Shown piece by piece: positions 48,762-57,514 of a stretch of DNA of 64,000 nucleotides (position 1 is the first letter of the stretch; each line of letters opens with the position of its first letter). The DNA is from Pantoea endophytica. Lineage in GTDB: Bacteria > Pseudomonadota > Gammaproteobacteria > Enterobacterales > Enterobacteriaceae. The notes beneath the pieces were generated by a model, which was not told the DNA's origin, did not search any database, and saw nothing but the letters and a program-made list of their open reading frames with translations. The stretch is from NCBI RefSeq assembly GCF_002858935.1, contig NZ_PJRT01000007.1, positions 124,001 to 188,000 on the forward strand, given 5' to 3'. The translations under genes were made by a program, and so were the position numbers.

Positions 48762-49469
48762 TTAGTAAGGTTCTGCTGGCAGGAAGTCCATAGGAATGAG
48801 TGCGCGCTGCCACCTGACGTTTTCTCTGATTATTTTTGCAGGAATACCAACGGCTAAACTTCCGGGCGGAATGGTTTTTGTCACTAATGCTCTGGAGCCA
48901 ATTATACTATTCTTTCCAATCGTAATGCCTTTTTGAATTGTGACATTCTCACCCAGCCATACTGAATCCTCAATGACGATACATTTGGCAGGATTTATTC
49001 TTTCTCCAGTCATATCATCAATGATTGAATGCCAATCTGTCGTAGACATCGTTATGTCAGAGAAAAGGCAATCCTTGCCTATGATGATTGATGCGCCTTC
49101 AGTAGCAACAATAAGTACATGACGATTCATTGCTGTTTGATCTCCGATTTCAATTTTAGATCCAGCACCAATAAAGTAACGTCCGCGAATGTAGGTTTTT
49201 TTACCAACTTTCCATACACCGTTACCATTTTCCATATTAATAGATACATTATTTAATATGCATCCTTCGCTGAAAGTAATGCTGGAGTTCTTACCTGATT
49301 GGAAATTTAGACTGAAATCACCTAAAACTTTTTCGGGTTTACCTATAACAACATTCCCTGCTGCAATGAAGCTTGCAATCTGTTTCTCATAACTATCATT
49401 CATAACAACGTTGTTCCTATTCATTTTAAGTGTTTTTCGATTGCAATCACTATAAAGAAGCTTTGTCAT
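48762..49469 (-). CDS. Hexapeptide-repeat acyltransferase of the capsule locus
   Basis: 235-residue left-handed beta-helix protein. The repeats run from about residue 80 to 215 (IEIGDQTAMNRHVLIVATEG, IIIGKDCLFSD, IVIEDSVWLGENVTIQKGITIGKNSIIGSRALVTKTIPPG) and end in the classic LAVGIPAKIIREN. A His in TTDWHSI is a candidate catalytic base. By family it would transfer an acetyl or other acyl group from CoA to a sugar, probably O-acetylating the capsule. It is the last gene of the leftward kpsM operon. Starts at 49424 and 49403 are alternatives, since none has a good SD. The composition is visibly AT-rich. Confidence 0.85.
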   Translation of the reverse strand: MTKLLYSDCNRKTLKMNRNNVVMNDSYEKQIASFIAAGNVVIGKPEKVLGDFSLNFQSGKNSSITFSEGCILNNVSINMENGNGVWKVGKKTYIRGRYFIGAGSKIEIGDQTAMNRHVLIVATEGASIIIGKDCLFSDITMSTTDWHSIIDDMTGERINPAKCIVIEDSVWLGENVTIQKGITIGKNSIIGSRALVTKTIPPGSLAVGIPAKIIRENVRWQRALIPMDFLPAEPY

Positions 49470-49487
49470 TCTTTTTACGTCATGACT

Positions 49488-50606
49488 TTACGAGATAAAA
49501 AATGATGATAGAAATTCATTCAATCTTTCACTGTAACCATCATGATTAAATTCATTAGAGCTAAAGTCATTCGCACAAAATGAATGTGGGAGATTATTGT
49601 CTTTTTTGCCATTAATAAGCGCTCGATAGAAACTGCCTGATGCAGGAGAGCGGATGTTAAAATAAAAACAGATGTCCAGATTCGGCGCGGATTTGCCCAG
49701 AATATATTGATGATAAGGAACGAGAAAGGTAGCAACATTTAAGTCATTCTTCGCTCTGAATTTGTTTTTGGAAAATGCAGCGATTTCATGTTGAAACATA
49801 GACGCACTTTCTTCAAAAACAGATTTAATCAAAGGTACATACGTATGAGTCAGTGTATTGTCAAATCGAACAGCAAAGTTTGATTCGAAGATATCGTTAC
49901 AATTCTGACATGCTGATAACGTTGCTGTTGTTCTTTCTTCCCCTGGAGAATATGAAGTACTTTTGTTGCTAACAAATAAACTCGCTATCCCATTTGACTT
50001 GAAGAAATGCTCAGGGTTGTTTTTTTGAGCAACAAAGAAGTCATCGTTAAAGTAAATAAAGTGTTCTGATAATCCCTTGATTTTGTGTAGGTAGGCTTCA
50101 ACTACATGTGAGTTAAATGTGGGCAGATATTGTTGTGGAATGATTTCGGAATGATCAACTAACACCACTCTATCCTTGAGGCTATCTGGAATTAATGGTT
50201 TTTGATTGTCAGTGACTATAAATATCCTGTTTACCCACGGTATGTTTTTTTCAATACTGAGTAGAGAGTAATAGAGTTCATTATGGTTACTGAATCTCGA
50301 TTCTTCAGTTGCATAAAGTGCATATGATATGTCTGCATTGCTGTGCAGCCTTTTTTTTTGCAACCATGCTGAATCATTTGCATCGACCCAAGTGTATACA
50401 ACATCGATTTTGAAAGCAGGTTTGAAGGAAGCTATTGAATTTTGTAAAGCACTAACAATAATACCTTCTGTTGCATTGATTATATTGTTGTGATTTAAAA
50501 CCAAAGGGTGTCGTTTTAATAGGTAATCTCTAAAAAAGAGTATTGGTGCTCTTTTTAATTTCCTGAATTTTCTAAGGGAAATAGTTAGCATCTTATTGGG
50601 TTTCAT
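49488..50606 (-). CDS. Stealth-family sugar-1-phosphate transferase of the capsule locus
   Basis: 372 residues. Stealth conserved regions are clear: CR1 IDVVYTWVD (67-75), CR2 ESRFSNHNELYYSL to VNRIFIVTDNQKP (102-137), the catalytic-type FIYFNDDFF (183-191), and a later THTYVPLIKSVFEE block. The N-terminal basic amphipathic segment RKFRKLKRAPILFFRDYLLK is common in capsule transferases. Stealth enzymes move hexose-1-phosphate from a nucleotide sugar and so build phosphodiester-linked polymers. Donor and acceptor cannot be told from sequence. It is 18 bases upstream of the acyltransferase gene on the same strand. Confidence 0.88.
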   Translation of the reverse strand: MKPNKMLTISLRKFRKLKRAPILFFRDYLLKRHPLVLNHNNIINATEGIIVSALQNSIASFKPAFKIDVVYTWVDANDSAWLQKKRLHSNADISYALYATEESRFSNHNELYYSLLSIEKNIPWVNRIFIVTDNQKPLIPDSLKDRVVLVDHSEIIPQQYLPTFNSHVVEAYLHKIKGLSEHFIYFNDDFFVAQKNNPEHFFKSNGIASLFVSNKSTSYSPGEERTTATLSACQNCNDIFESNFAVRFDNTLTHTYVPLIKSVFEESASMFQHEIAAFSKNKFRAKNDLNVATFLVPYHQYILGKSAPNLDICFYFNIRSPASGSFYRALINGKKDNNLPHSFCANDFSSNEFNHDGYSERLNEFLSSFFIS

Positions 50607-50662
50607 TTTTAAAATTAATCCGCCCTGTATTTTTAAGAATGGATTAATTTAATTCTTTTATT

Positions 50663-51583
50663 TTAATGACTCAATTCCTGCTTCACGGATAAATAGTGTT
50701 CGTCACGTGAAACATGAGGAACAATCGTATCTAAAAACATAGCATAATCATCGTTTTTATCATTCATCTTGTTAAATGTTACGGCGAGAGGACATCGTTT
50801 CGAACCATGTACAGATTGTATCCAGATGAATTTTTCTTCATATCCTCTATCAAGCAGGGCAAACTGTATGGGTGATTTAATTATACTTTGCTCTCCCTTG
50901 GTCATAGTGTTAGAAATGGGTAAGAACTCGAATAAGTAATCATGTGGGTTACTGACAGACTCAAGTATGTTGTTGTAATGACAAAGTTGCATGTTATCAA
51001 CGCAACAGAATTTTTCAGCGGGTGAAAAATTATAATCAAATTCACAGAAGTGTTCTGCGAATGTGTTTTTTACTCGGTCGATATTTCTTTTTTTATTCTT
51101 AATGAAAGTATAAGGAATACCCGCTGGAGATATAAAATCTTTATTCGTTACCTTCTTAAGGAATAGAAAGTTCAAATCTATAAATATAAATAACTCTCGT
51201 TTTGGACTGATGTTTCTTATCTTGTTTTTGAAAGCCTCACTGTAGTTTTTAAAAACACTTATGTCACTGTTGTTGCTTATTATACTTTGGCTAATGTATG
51301 AGAGACTTTTAAAATTAGTGTACTTAATAATACTACGATATTGATACCTTATTAAGCTTTCTTTGAATTTTATTTTATCACTTACGGTGTCGATGACTAT
51401 TAAATGAATGTTTAATTTTTCATTATCATATTTTAGTAATGGAGGCTCAGTGATTGTTTCAACCGTTGGCGTTATGTTTACTGCATTAATTATTTCTTTT
51501 GATCTTCCACCCAGAATATTCTTAAAAGCATCCTTAACGAAAAGACCGGGGGTATTTAATAATTTTGAAGCTTTAGTCATCAT
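50663..51583 (-). CDS. Divergent Stealth-like protein, probably degenerate (function unknown)
   Basis: 306 residues, with no motif I recognise as catalytic. By eye it parallels the neighbouring Stealth protein in four patches: the N-terminus KASKLLNTPGLFVKDAFKN, VIDTVSD where CR1 has YTWVDANDS, FIFIDLNFLFLKKVTNKDF where Stealth has FIYFNDDFFVAQKNNPEHF, and an acidic NDKNDDYAMFLD segment near the end. The DD pair is replaced (IDL), so phosphotransfer activity is doubtful. It may be an accessory or scaffold subunit for the adjacent Stealth enzyme, or a decaying paralogue. It is very AT-rich and is preceded by the TagF/GT4 gene with a 4-base overlap. Confidence 0.6.
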   Translation of the reverse strand: MMTKASKLLNTPGLFVKDAFKNILGGRSKEIINAVNITPTVETITEPPLLKYDNEKLNIHLIVIDTVSDKIKFKESLIRYQYRSIIKYTNFKSLSYISQSIISNNSDISVFKNYSEAFKNKIRNISPKRELFIFIDLNFLFLKKVTNKDFISPAGIPYTFIKNKKRNIDRVKNTFAEHFCEFDYNFSPAEKFCCVDNMQLCHYNNILESVSNPHDYLFEFLPISNTMTKGEQSIIKSPIQFALLDRGYEEKFIWIQSVHGSKRCPLAVTFNKMNDKNDDYAMFLDTIVPHVSRDEHYLSVKQELSH

Positions 51584-53982
51584 TCACACTCCTTTAATAG
51601 CTTATCCATAACTTTAGATATTTCGTATTTTTCAAGATAGGTTTTTCGACTGTTCTCTCCAAGTTGACTGAGTAAGTTCTCATTAGCCATAAGTCTTTCC
51701 ATGTTCATGGCAAAGTGTTGAGTATCAAAACAGGGAGAAACTAAAGCGTTATATTCATTCACCAGGAAATCTTTAGGACCATAGCCTATATCATAACTAA
51801 CCACAGGTTTGCTCATGCTAAAGCTTTCAATATAGACCATCCCAAAAGCTTCTTTAGCAGATGTGAGTGCGCAGAATGCACTATTGTAGATCTCTTCATA
51901 AACTAATGATGTCGGTGGATGAATGGTAACTTGCGATGTTAAACCTAGCGTTGAAATCTGATTGATAAGGTTTTCTTTTTCATCACCGTCACCAAAAATG
52001 TCTAAAATCCAATCTGGGAATTTTTTTGCTATTTTTGCAAAAGATTCTATTAATAAATTGAATTGTTTTAGCTCAACCAAACGACCAAAAGAAACAATTC
52101 TTTTCTTCTGGATATCCCTGCCCGATTGTGAAATTAGTGGGAACTTATCTTCGAGTCCATTTGGAATGGGGGTAACCTTACTAATTCCTTGAGCATTGTA
52201 CTCTTCTTTTTGAAAAGAAGTGAGAGTAAGTACCTTATAGGCTTTAGGGTAGTTTCTTAACAATGTTTTCTGTATTTCTTTAGAGTGTGAGCTAAATTCA
52301 CGATGTTCTTGAACAATGACTTTATTCGACTTATGGGCATGCTTAATGATATTCACACATAGGCCTGGGAATGTGCCTATAATTGTTGCGTTCTTAATGG
52401 TTTTTAAAATGCTTACCAGTTTAAAGTCTGTCAACAAAGATAAGCCATTATAAAGATCTTCTGATTTTTTAAAAATCTTTGAAGAATATTGAGCGAGGTG
52501 ATTATCCAGCTTTGTGCGGAACTTGCCATTGCTGCGTGCGTCATTGAGATATTCAATACGTACACTGGGATCAAGTTGTAGCTTAGGTGTATCACTGGTG
52601 CGCCGCATTGAGATAATGGATACCTGATAGCCAACAGAAACCAGATAATTTGCCTGGTTTATAACTGTTTGTACTGTTCCACCTACGCCATAGATATTAT
52701 AACAGCAGTAAACAATGTGCTGTTGTTTATCGGCAATCACGTTATCCAGAAATTTATTGGTTTTATTAAAATTTTCATAATCACGGATGACTTTAAGGAA
52801 ATCCTTTCTGGCTCGATGTTTGATCTTGAAATCAATGCTTTTGTCTGAAAATAGGTCTTCAAGTTCATCAATAGTACGCACGACTGAACCGTTGAATTCA
52901 TAGGGGGATTTTAAAAAATGACCTCGTTCAAACTTGTAATTATCATAGTCAAATTGTAGGAAAATAACCGGTGTTTTTATCAGGTTAAATTCAAAGGCAA
53001 TTGATGAGTAATCTGTTATGCATACAGCCGTATCTTTTAATACTGCTGAAAAGTCATCATGCCCGACAAATGAAATAGCTCCATCAAAGAGTTTTTCTAT
53101 CATTGGTTTAAGATGGAGTATCTTTTCATGCAAATAAAATGCGATGTTTAAATTTCTTTTATTTGCATAATCAATTATTCCTTGGCTGTTTTTAATCTGC
53201 TGGACTATGTCTAAAAATGGATTGTCATCGCCAGGTTTTGTCCACTCTTCACGCCACGTAAAAAAGAATAATATGTTTTTTTCATTTTTCTTCTTCATTG
53301 GTAGTAGCTCATGTCGCGACAAGCCACTATTGATCACTCTTTTGTCGAGGAAACCAATATTCAGTATGAGTTTCTTTAGCGCCTGTAAATCATCTACCTC
53401 AACAGAATTTTTGTTAACGTAATATCGCTGGAGTAGCAAGATATAGAAATCTTCTAGGTTATTCCTTGAAAAAAAGTCATCGTAGTGTGGTATTTTGTAT
53501 TTGATGGCTAATCTTTTTGTTTGGTTAATATCTTTTTGTGTTTGTAGTGTATTGATAACGATATTTTTCTCTGACTTCAACGAAGTGCTAAAATATCTTA
53601 TTCTACCGTTGTAGTGACCTTTAAATATGAATATTCTCTTGTAAGAGATGATTCCGTGTTGAAGGTATACGATGGGAGCCCAGCCCTTTTCTAATGGTTT
53701 TTTATTAAAAGAGGGGAAAGTATCAAGATATCCGTCATTAAGCAGGAGGTAATCTGCATCATAAAATATCTTATGATGCTTTTTGCTATCCTTAAGTATG
53801 ATGTTTTTATTAAAAGGTAAAAGTTTTTCTATGTCGACATTCTGTTTGCTATAAATGAAAAAAGTGTTTTTAAATCCTGACTTCATTCTATGCTGAAAAT
53901 AACAAAAGCCATTATCACGGGCTTGCAGCCCTCCTTTTTCTCCAATGAGTATCAACAAATCTTGATGTTCGATTCCCTTCAT
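51580..53982 (-). CDS. Bifunctional capsule polymerase candidate: TagF-like domain plus GT4 glycosyltransferase
   Basis: 800 residues in two halves. Residues about 70-410 are a CDP-glycerol glycerophosphotransferase-like (TagB/TagF) domain: IVYLQHGIISYKR with His109, FTWREEW (241-247), FYLHEKI with His285, and the donor-site block CITDYSSIAFEFNL followed by FLQFDYDNY (321-349). Residues about 425-800 are a GT4 domain: NIYGVGGTVQTV (429-440), VQEHREF, PIPNGL, VSFGRLVELKQ (630-640) and the EAFGMVYIE E-x7-E motif (711-719). Such fusions can alternate glycosyl and glycerol-phosphate transfer, as in teichoic-acid-like capsules. The true donors are unknown. It overlaps the next gene by four bases. 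Confidence 0.85.
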   Translation of the reverse strand: MKGIEHQDLLILIGEKGGLQARDNGFCYFQHRMKSGFKNTFFIYSKQNVDIEKLLPFNKNIILKDSKKHHKIFYDADYLLLNDGYLDTFPSFNKKPLEKGWAPIVYLQHGIISYKRIFIFKGHYNGRIRYFSTSLKSEKNIVINTLQTQKDINQTKRLAIKYKIPHYDDFFSRNNLEDFYILLLQRYYVNKNSVEVDDLQALKKLILNIGFLDKRVINSGLSRHELLPMKKKNEKNILFFFTWREEWTKPGDDNPFLDIVQQIKNSQGIIDYANKRNLNIAFYLHEKILHLKPMIEKLFDGAISFVGHDDFSAVLKDTAVCITDYSSIAFEFNLIKTPVIFLQFDYDNYKFERGHFLKSPYEFNGSVVRTIDELEDLFSDKSIDFKIKHRARKDFLKVIRDYENFNKTNKFLDNVIADKQQHIVYCCYNIYGVGGTVQTVINQANYLVSVGYQVSIISMRRTSDTPKLQLDPSVRIEYLNDARSNGKFRTKLDNHLAQYSSKIFKKSEDLYNGLSLLTDFKLVSILKTIKNATIIGTFPGLCVNIIKHAHKSNKVIVQEHREFSSHSKEIQKTLLRNYPKAYKVLTLTSFQKEEYNAQGISKVTPIPNGLEDKFPLISQSGRDIQKKRIVSFGRLVELKQFNLLIESFAKIAKKFPDWILDIFGDGDEKENLINQISTLGLTSQVTIHPPTSLVYEEIYNSAFCALTSAKEAFGMVYIESFSMSKPVVSYDIGYGPKDFLVNEYNALVSPCFDTQHFAMNMERLMANENLLSQLGENSRKTYLEKYEISKVMDKLLKECE

Positions 53983-54028
53983 TTCTCTTACCTAAAATAG
54001 ATTGTTGTAAAATGATCAGCGGTGTTAT

Positions 54029-54712
54029 TTATATTGGAATAGTATTTTTGTTATTTTCACTTCTTAAGTAAGCTTCAATAGCATCATTTACCGAGTCATA
54101 ATAATTGACATAATTATCCCTACCAATGAAAATAGCTGCGTCACAATACTCTTTGAGCGTATTTAAGCTATGCGACACCATCAAAAAACTCGCACTTTTA
54201 TGTCGTTCCTGGAACATCCTTGAGCATTTTTCTTTAAAGCGCGCATCACCTACCGCGGTGACCTCATCCACAAGATAATAATCAAAATCAAAAGCCATGC
54301 TTAAACCAAAACTTAATCTTGATTTCATTCCGGATGAATAAGTTTTGATCGGCATATTGAAGTATTTACCCAATTCAGCAAATGACTCAACAAAATCTAT
54401 TTTCTCTTTCATCTCACTATGTTTGGCATATAAACGCGCGACGAATTTAACGTTTTCCCTACCGCTAAGACTGCCCTGAAAACCGCCAGTAAGGCCAACC
54501 GGCCAGGAAATCGTTTTATTGGTAGTGATTGCGCCGCTATCAGGCCGGTCAATACCACCAATCATGCGCAGTAATGTTGATTTACCTGCGCCATTTCGGC
54601 CAACCAACGCCACACTTTTTCCACCTGGCAGAGTGAGATTCAAATCTTTAAACACGAAGTGCCGGCCTGATGAGGTGCGGTACGACTTTGTGAGATTTTC
54701 AATCTTAATCAT
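54029..54712 (-). CDS. kpsT: Capsule ABC transporter ATPase KpsT
   Basis: 227-residue ATPase of the ABC-2 capsule exporter. Walker A is GRNGAGKSTLLRMIGG, the Q-loop region is GGFQGSLSGREN, the signature is YSSGMKSRLSFGLSMAF, Walker B is DYYLVDEVTAVGD, and the switch His is in LMVSHSLN. It powers export of the lipid-linked capsule through KpsM. It overlaps kpsM by four bases. Confidence 0.96.
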   Translation of the reverse strand: MIKIENLTKSYRTSSGRHFVFKDLNLTLPGGKSVALVGRNGAGKSTLLRMIGGIDRPDSGAITTNKTISWPVGLTGGFQGSLSGRENVKFVARLYAKHSEMKEKIDFVESFAELGKYFNMPIKTYSSGMKSRLSFGLSMAFDFDYYLVDEVTAVGDARFKEKCSRMFQERHKSASFLMVSHSLNTLKEYCDAAIFIGRDNYVNYYDSVNDAIEAYLRSENNKNTIPI

Positions 54713-55485
54713 GATGTCAGCATTGCCTCTTCACGGGTGCGATAGATGGCAAGCCCCAAAAATAATGTCGTTAGTGTGAGAATGGCGAGATAAATGAGGC
54801 TGACGCCTTCGCTACTATAGCCCGGCATCACTGCTGCTCGGCTGAGTTCCACCACATGCAGGAGGGGATTCCAGAGTAGAAATGGCCAGTAATCTTTCGG
54901 CACTGCGTGCAGTGGAAACATTATTCCCGAGATGAAATAGAGCGGTTTAAGGAGAATTGGCAAAAGCTTCTGCGTTTCTGTGTAGGTTTTACCTATCACC
55001 ATAAAAATGAGTCCAGCGCCACATGAGAAAATAATCAAAAGACTCCATGCACCCACTAATTGCAGTAGATTTGCCACAGAAAAATACTCCCCGGCAGCCC
55101 AAACAATCAACATCAGAAATATATAGACAGTTACGTAGATAATCGTCTCTAACATCGCCCTTGCTAAAACAGTATCGATGGGTTTAACCGGACGATAATT
55201 AAATAAGCCTTGGTTCGCGTCAATTACTCCAAGTGATCGAGTAGAGATATTAGAAAAAATGAAATAGGGAATGATCCCATTAAGTAAGAATACAGGGAAG
55301 GAAATGTCTGGCATTGTCCTATGCATGATGAAGCCAAAAATGGCCATCAATATTAATAAATGGGCTGATGGTTCTAGTATCGCCCAGAGATACCCCAAAC
55401 GGAACTTACCGAATCTGGTTCTTATCTCTCTAAAAAACAATGCGTTAATCGTGGCGCTTTGTACATTTAATCCACTTCTTGCCAT
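54709..55485 (-). CDS. kpsM: Capsule ABC transporter permease KpsM
   Basis: 258-residue ABC-2 permease with six hydrophobic helices. The N-terminus has the amphipathic INALFFREIRTRFGKFRLGYLW typical of KpsM, and a re-entrant FISGIMFPLHAVP segment lies before the last helices. It forms the inner-membrane pore. It is the first gene of the leftward operon and starts about 30 bases after the JUMPstart/ops element. Confidence 0.96.
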   Translation of the reverse strand: MARSGLNVQSATINALFFREIRTRFGKFRLGYLWAILEPSAHLLILMAIFGFIMHRTMPDISFPVFLLNGIIPYFIFSNISTRSLGVIDANQGLFNYRPVKPIDTVLARAMLETIIYVTVYIFLMLIVWAAGEYFSVANLLQLVGAWSLLIIFSCGAGLIFMVIGKTYTETQKLLPILLKPLYFISGIMFPLHAVPKDYWPFLLWNPLLHVVELSRAAVMPGYSSEGVSLIYLAILTLTTLFLGLAIYRTREEAMLTS

Positions 55486-55515
55486 TTAAAACTCACAGTA
55501 TTCTTGATTAATAGA

Positions 55516-55554
55516 TATGCTACCGCCCTTGGCTTAACAGTTACCAATGCGCTG
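55516..55554 (-). promoter_or_regulatory. JUMPstart element with ops site (RfaH recruitment) before kpsM
   Basis: The 39-base minus-strand sequence matches the JUMPstart consensus at about 32 positions, including CTGTTAAGCCA and the ops core GGGCGGTAGCAT (55517-55528). It lies 31-69 bases upstream of the kpsM ATG. RfaH binding at ops during transcription allows read-through of long capsule operons, so kpsM, kpsT and the four polymer genes are predicted to be RfaH-dependent. Confidence 0.92.
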
Positions 55555-55973
55555 AGGATAAGATAATAGATAATAAGCAGCCTCGAATGGTCGCGTTGAT
55601 TTGCCATCTACAGTTAGCTGATTAAATGGGTTGTTATTTGATTTGTATCGTATTTGCTACTTTTCTATCGATGAAATTATTGCCTGCCTTCCTATGAAGA
55701 TAATTGAGAAAAGGCTCAATTTTCCTTATTCACTTCGCCACAAACATTCGTGATTAAATTATTATCGTTTATGGTTTTAAGCTCTCTCCAGCCGAAATGA
55801 TTGACCCTGATTTATCTGGAGGCTTACCGCGTCAAAGCATTGATTGCGCCCAACTTCAATCTTCGTAATAATCACGCCCATCTATCCCTTCCTCGTAGTG
55901 TTTACGTTGAGGGGATTTTTTTCATCTATACCTAAACAGACCTATCGACTTACGGATCTTAAGAGGACCAGTT
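55555..55973. other. Intergenic region kpsM/speB; right edge of the island
   Basis: 419 bases without a supportable gene, AT-rich, holding the leftward kpsM promoter and the rightward speB promoter. A loose GC stem before a T8 run (about 55885-55922, CCTC and GAGG arms) could be a terminator relic. The ordinary backbone resumes at AAGAGGA before speB. Confidence 0.5.
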
Positions 55974-56894
55974 ATGCATAACACCTTGGGCAATCAGTAT
56001 GATAACTCATTGGTTTCTAACGCTTTTGGTTTCATGCGCTTCCCCCTCAACTTCCAGCCTTACGACAGTGACGCTGAGTGGGTGATCACCGGTGTTCCTT
56101 TCGATGCCGCGACCTCCGGTCGTCCAGGCAGCCGTTTAGGTCCGGGGGCAATCCGCCAGATTTCCACCAACCTGGCGTGGGAAGGCTGTCGCTGGCCGTG
56201 GGATTTCGATCTGCGCCAGCGTTTGAACGTGGTGGATTGCGGCGATCTGGTTTATGCCTTTGGCGATTCACAGGATCTCTCTGACAAACTGCAGGCGCAC
56301 GCCGAGAAACTGCTAGCGAACGGTAAGCGCATGCTGACCTTTGGTGGTGACCACTACGTCACGCTGCCGCTGCTGCGTGCACACGCTAAGCACTTCGGCA
56401 AAATGGCGCTGGTGCATTTCGATGCGCACACCGATACCTATTCCAATGGTCCTACTTTCGATCACGGCACCATGTTCTTCACCGCGCCAAAAGAGGGTTT
56501 GATCGATCCGCAGCACTCTGTACAGATCGGTATTCGTACCGAGTTCGATAAGAGCTTGGGCTTCAACGTGCTGGATGCCGCGCAGGTCAACGATCGCAGC
56601 GTTGATGACATTCTGGCGGAAGTGAAGCGTACCGTTGGCGATCTGCCGGTGTATTTGACCTTTGATATCGATTGTCTGGATCCCGCCCACGCACCGGGCA
56701 CCGGCACGCCAGTGATTGGCGGCTTGAGCAGCGATAAAGCCACCAAGCTGATTCGCGGTTTGCAGGGCATGAATATCGTCGGTATGGATCTGGTGGAAGT
56801 GGCGCCGGGCTACGATCACGCCGATCTGACCTCGCTGGCCGCAGCCACACTGGCGCTGGACATGCTGCACGTGCAGGCGGCAAATAAAGGTTAA
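55974..56894 (+). CDS. speB: Agmatinase SpeB
   Basis: 306 residues, the same as E. coli. It hydrolyses agmatine to putrescine and urea, the step after SpeA. The ureohydrolase binuclear Mn motifs are complete: [20 protein letters not shown] (three ligands), and the [16 protein letters not shown] block with two Asp. The SD AAGAGGA is spaced well. It is separated from speA by the island, so it now needs its own promoter. Confidence 0.98.
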   Translation: MHNTLGNQYDNSLVSNAFGFMRFPLNFQPYDSDAEWVITGVPFDAATSGRPGSRLGPGAIRQISTNLAWEGCRWPWDFDLRQRLNVVDCGDLVYAFGDSQDLSDKLQAHAEKLLANGKRMLTFGGDHYVTLPLLRAHAKHFGKMALVHFDAHTDTYSNGPTFDHGTMFFTAPKEGLIDPQHSVQIGIRTEFDKSLGFNVLDAAQVNDRSVDDILAEVKRTVGDLPVYLTFDIDCLDPAHAPGTGTPVIGGLSSDKATKLIRGLQGMNIVGMDLVEVAPGYDHADLTSLAAATLALDMLHVQAANKG

Positions 56895-56948
56895 TCCTTT
56901 CTCCTGCGGCTACACTTATTGACGGTTAATTAATCTGCGGAGGCGACT

Positions 56949-57353
56949 ATGGGTTTACTGGACGATTTAGTAGGATCGCTAGGAAACAGCAACGGAAGCG
57001 GGCAGGGCAACCAGATGCAACAGCTGATGGCTATCTGGAACTGGGTGCAGGAACAGGGCGGCGTTGAAGTGCTGCTACAGAAGTTTCAACAGGGCGGACT
57101 CGGGCAGGTGCTGAATAGCTGGCTTGGCAGCGGCAGTAACATGTCGATTGATGGCGGCGAGATTCAAAATGCGCTTGGCAATGATCAGCTGCAGTCGCTG
57201 GCGGATAAGCTCGGCACCGATGTACAGGGTGCGTCCGGTACGCTGGCTGCCTTATTGCCGCAGGTGATTGATAAGCTGTCGCCGCAGGGCCACATTAAGA
57301 CGTCGAATACTCAGGATTTGGGTGCGATGGTGGATGGATTGTTTAAGCGTTGA
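56949..57353 (+). CDS. YidB-family protein (DUF937)
   Basis: 134 residues with a strong SD (GGAGG). It resembles E. coli YidB throughout: MGLLDDLVG start, WVQEQGGVEVLLQKFQQGGLGQVLNSWL, LADKLGTDVQGASGTLAALLPQVIDKLSPQG. It is Gly/Gln-rich with no signal peptide. The family function is unknown. It is converging with loiP. Confidence 0.9.
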   Translation: MGLLDDLVGSLGNSNGSGQGNQMQQLMAIWNWVQEQGGVEVLLQKFQQGGLGQVLNSWLGSGSNMSIDGGEIQNALGNDQLQSLADKLGTDVQGASGTLAALLPQVIDKLSPQGHIKTSNTQDLGAMVDGLFKR

Positions 57354-57380
57354 AGATTGTTTGCTTTGATCTTTGCTTAC

Positions 57381-57503
57381 TGTCCCCCATCCCGGCCTTC
57401 CCCCATGAATGGGGGAAGGAGACGCAGCTAAATGCAGCTTCCTCACTGACATGTGGCAGCATCTTCCTCCCCCATTCATGGGGGAGGACCGAGGAGGGGG
57501 ACA
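57381..57503. repeat. Composite inverted repeat between the YidB-like gene and loiP
   Basis: Two 40-base arms, 57381-57420 and 57463-57503, are reverse complements of each other with few mismatches. Each contains the inner palindrome CCCCCATGAATGGGGG or its equivalent. Both ends begin or end with TGTCCCCC/GGGGGACA. It is a dispersed mobile-type palindromic element at the convergent 3' ends, where it may double as a bidirectional terminator. Confidence 0.75.
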
Positions 57504-57514
57504 GCAAGCACGAT

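Noticed and set aside
48660..48857. 65-codon frame starting in ATGA overlap with the kpsS stop
   Set aside because: The last third is antisense to the acyltransferase gene, the peptide is not recognised, and the gap itself is only 98 bases. Coincidental open frame is likelier.
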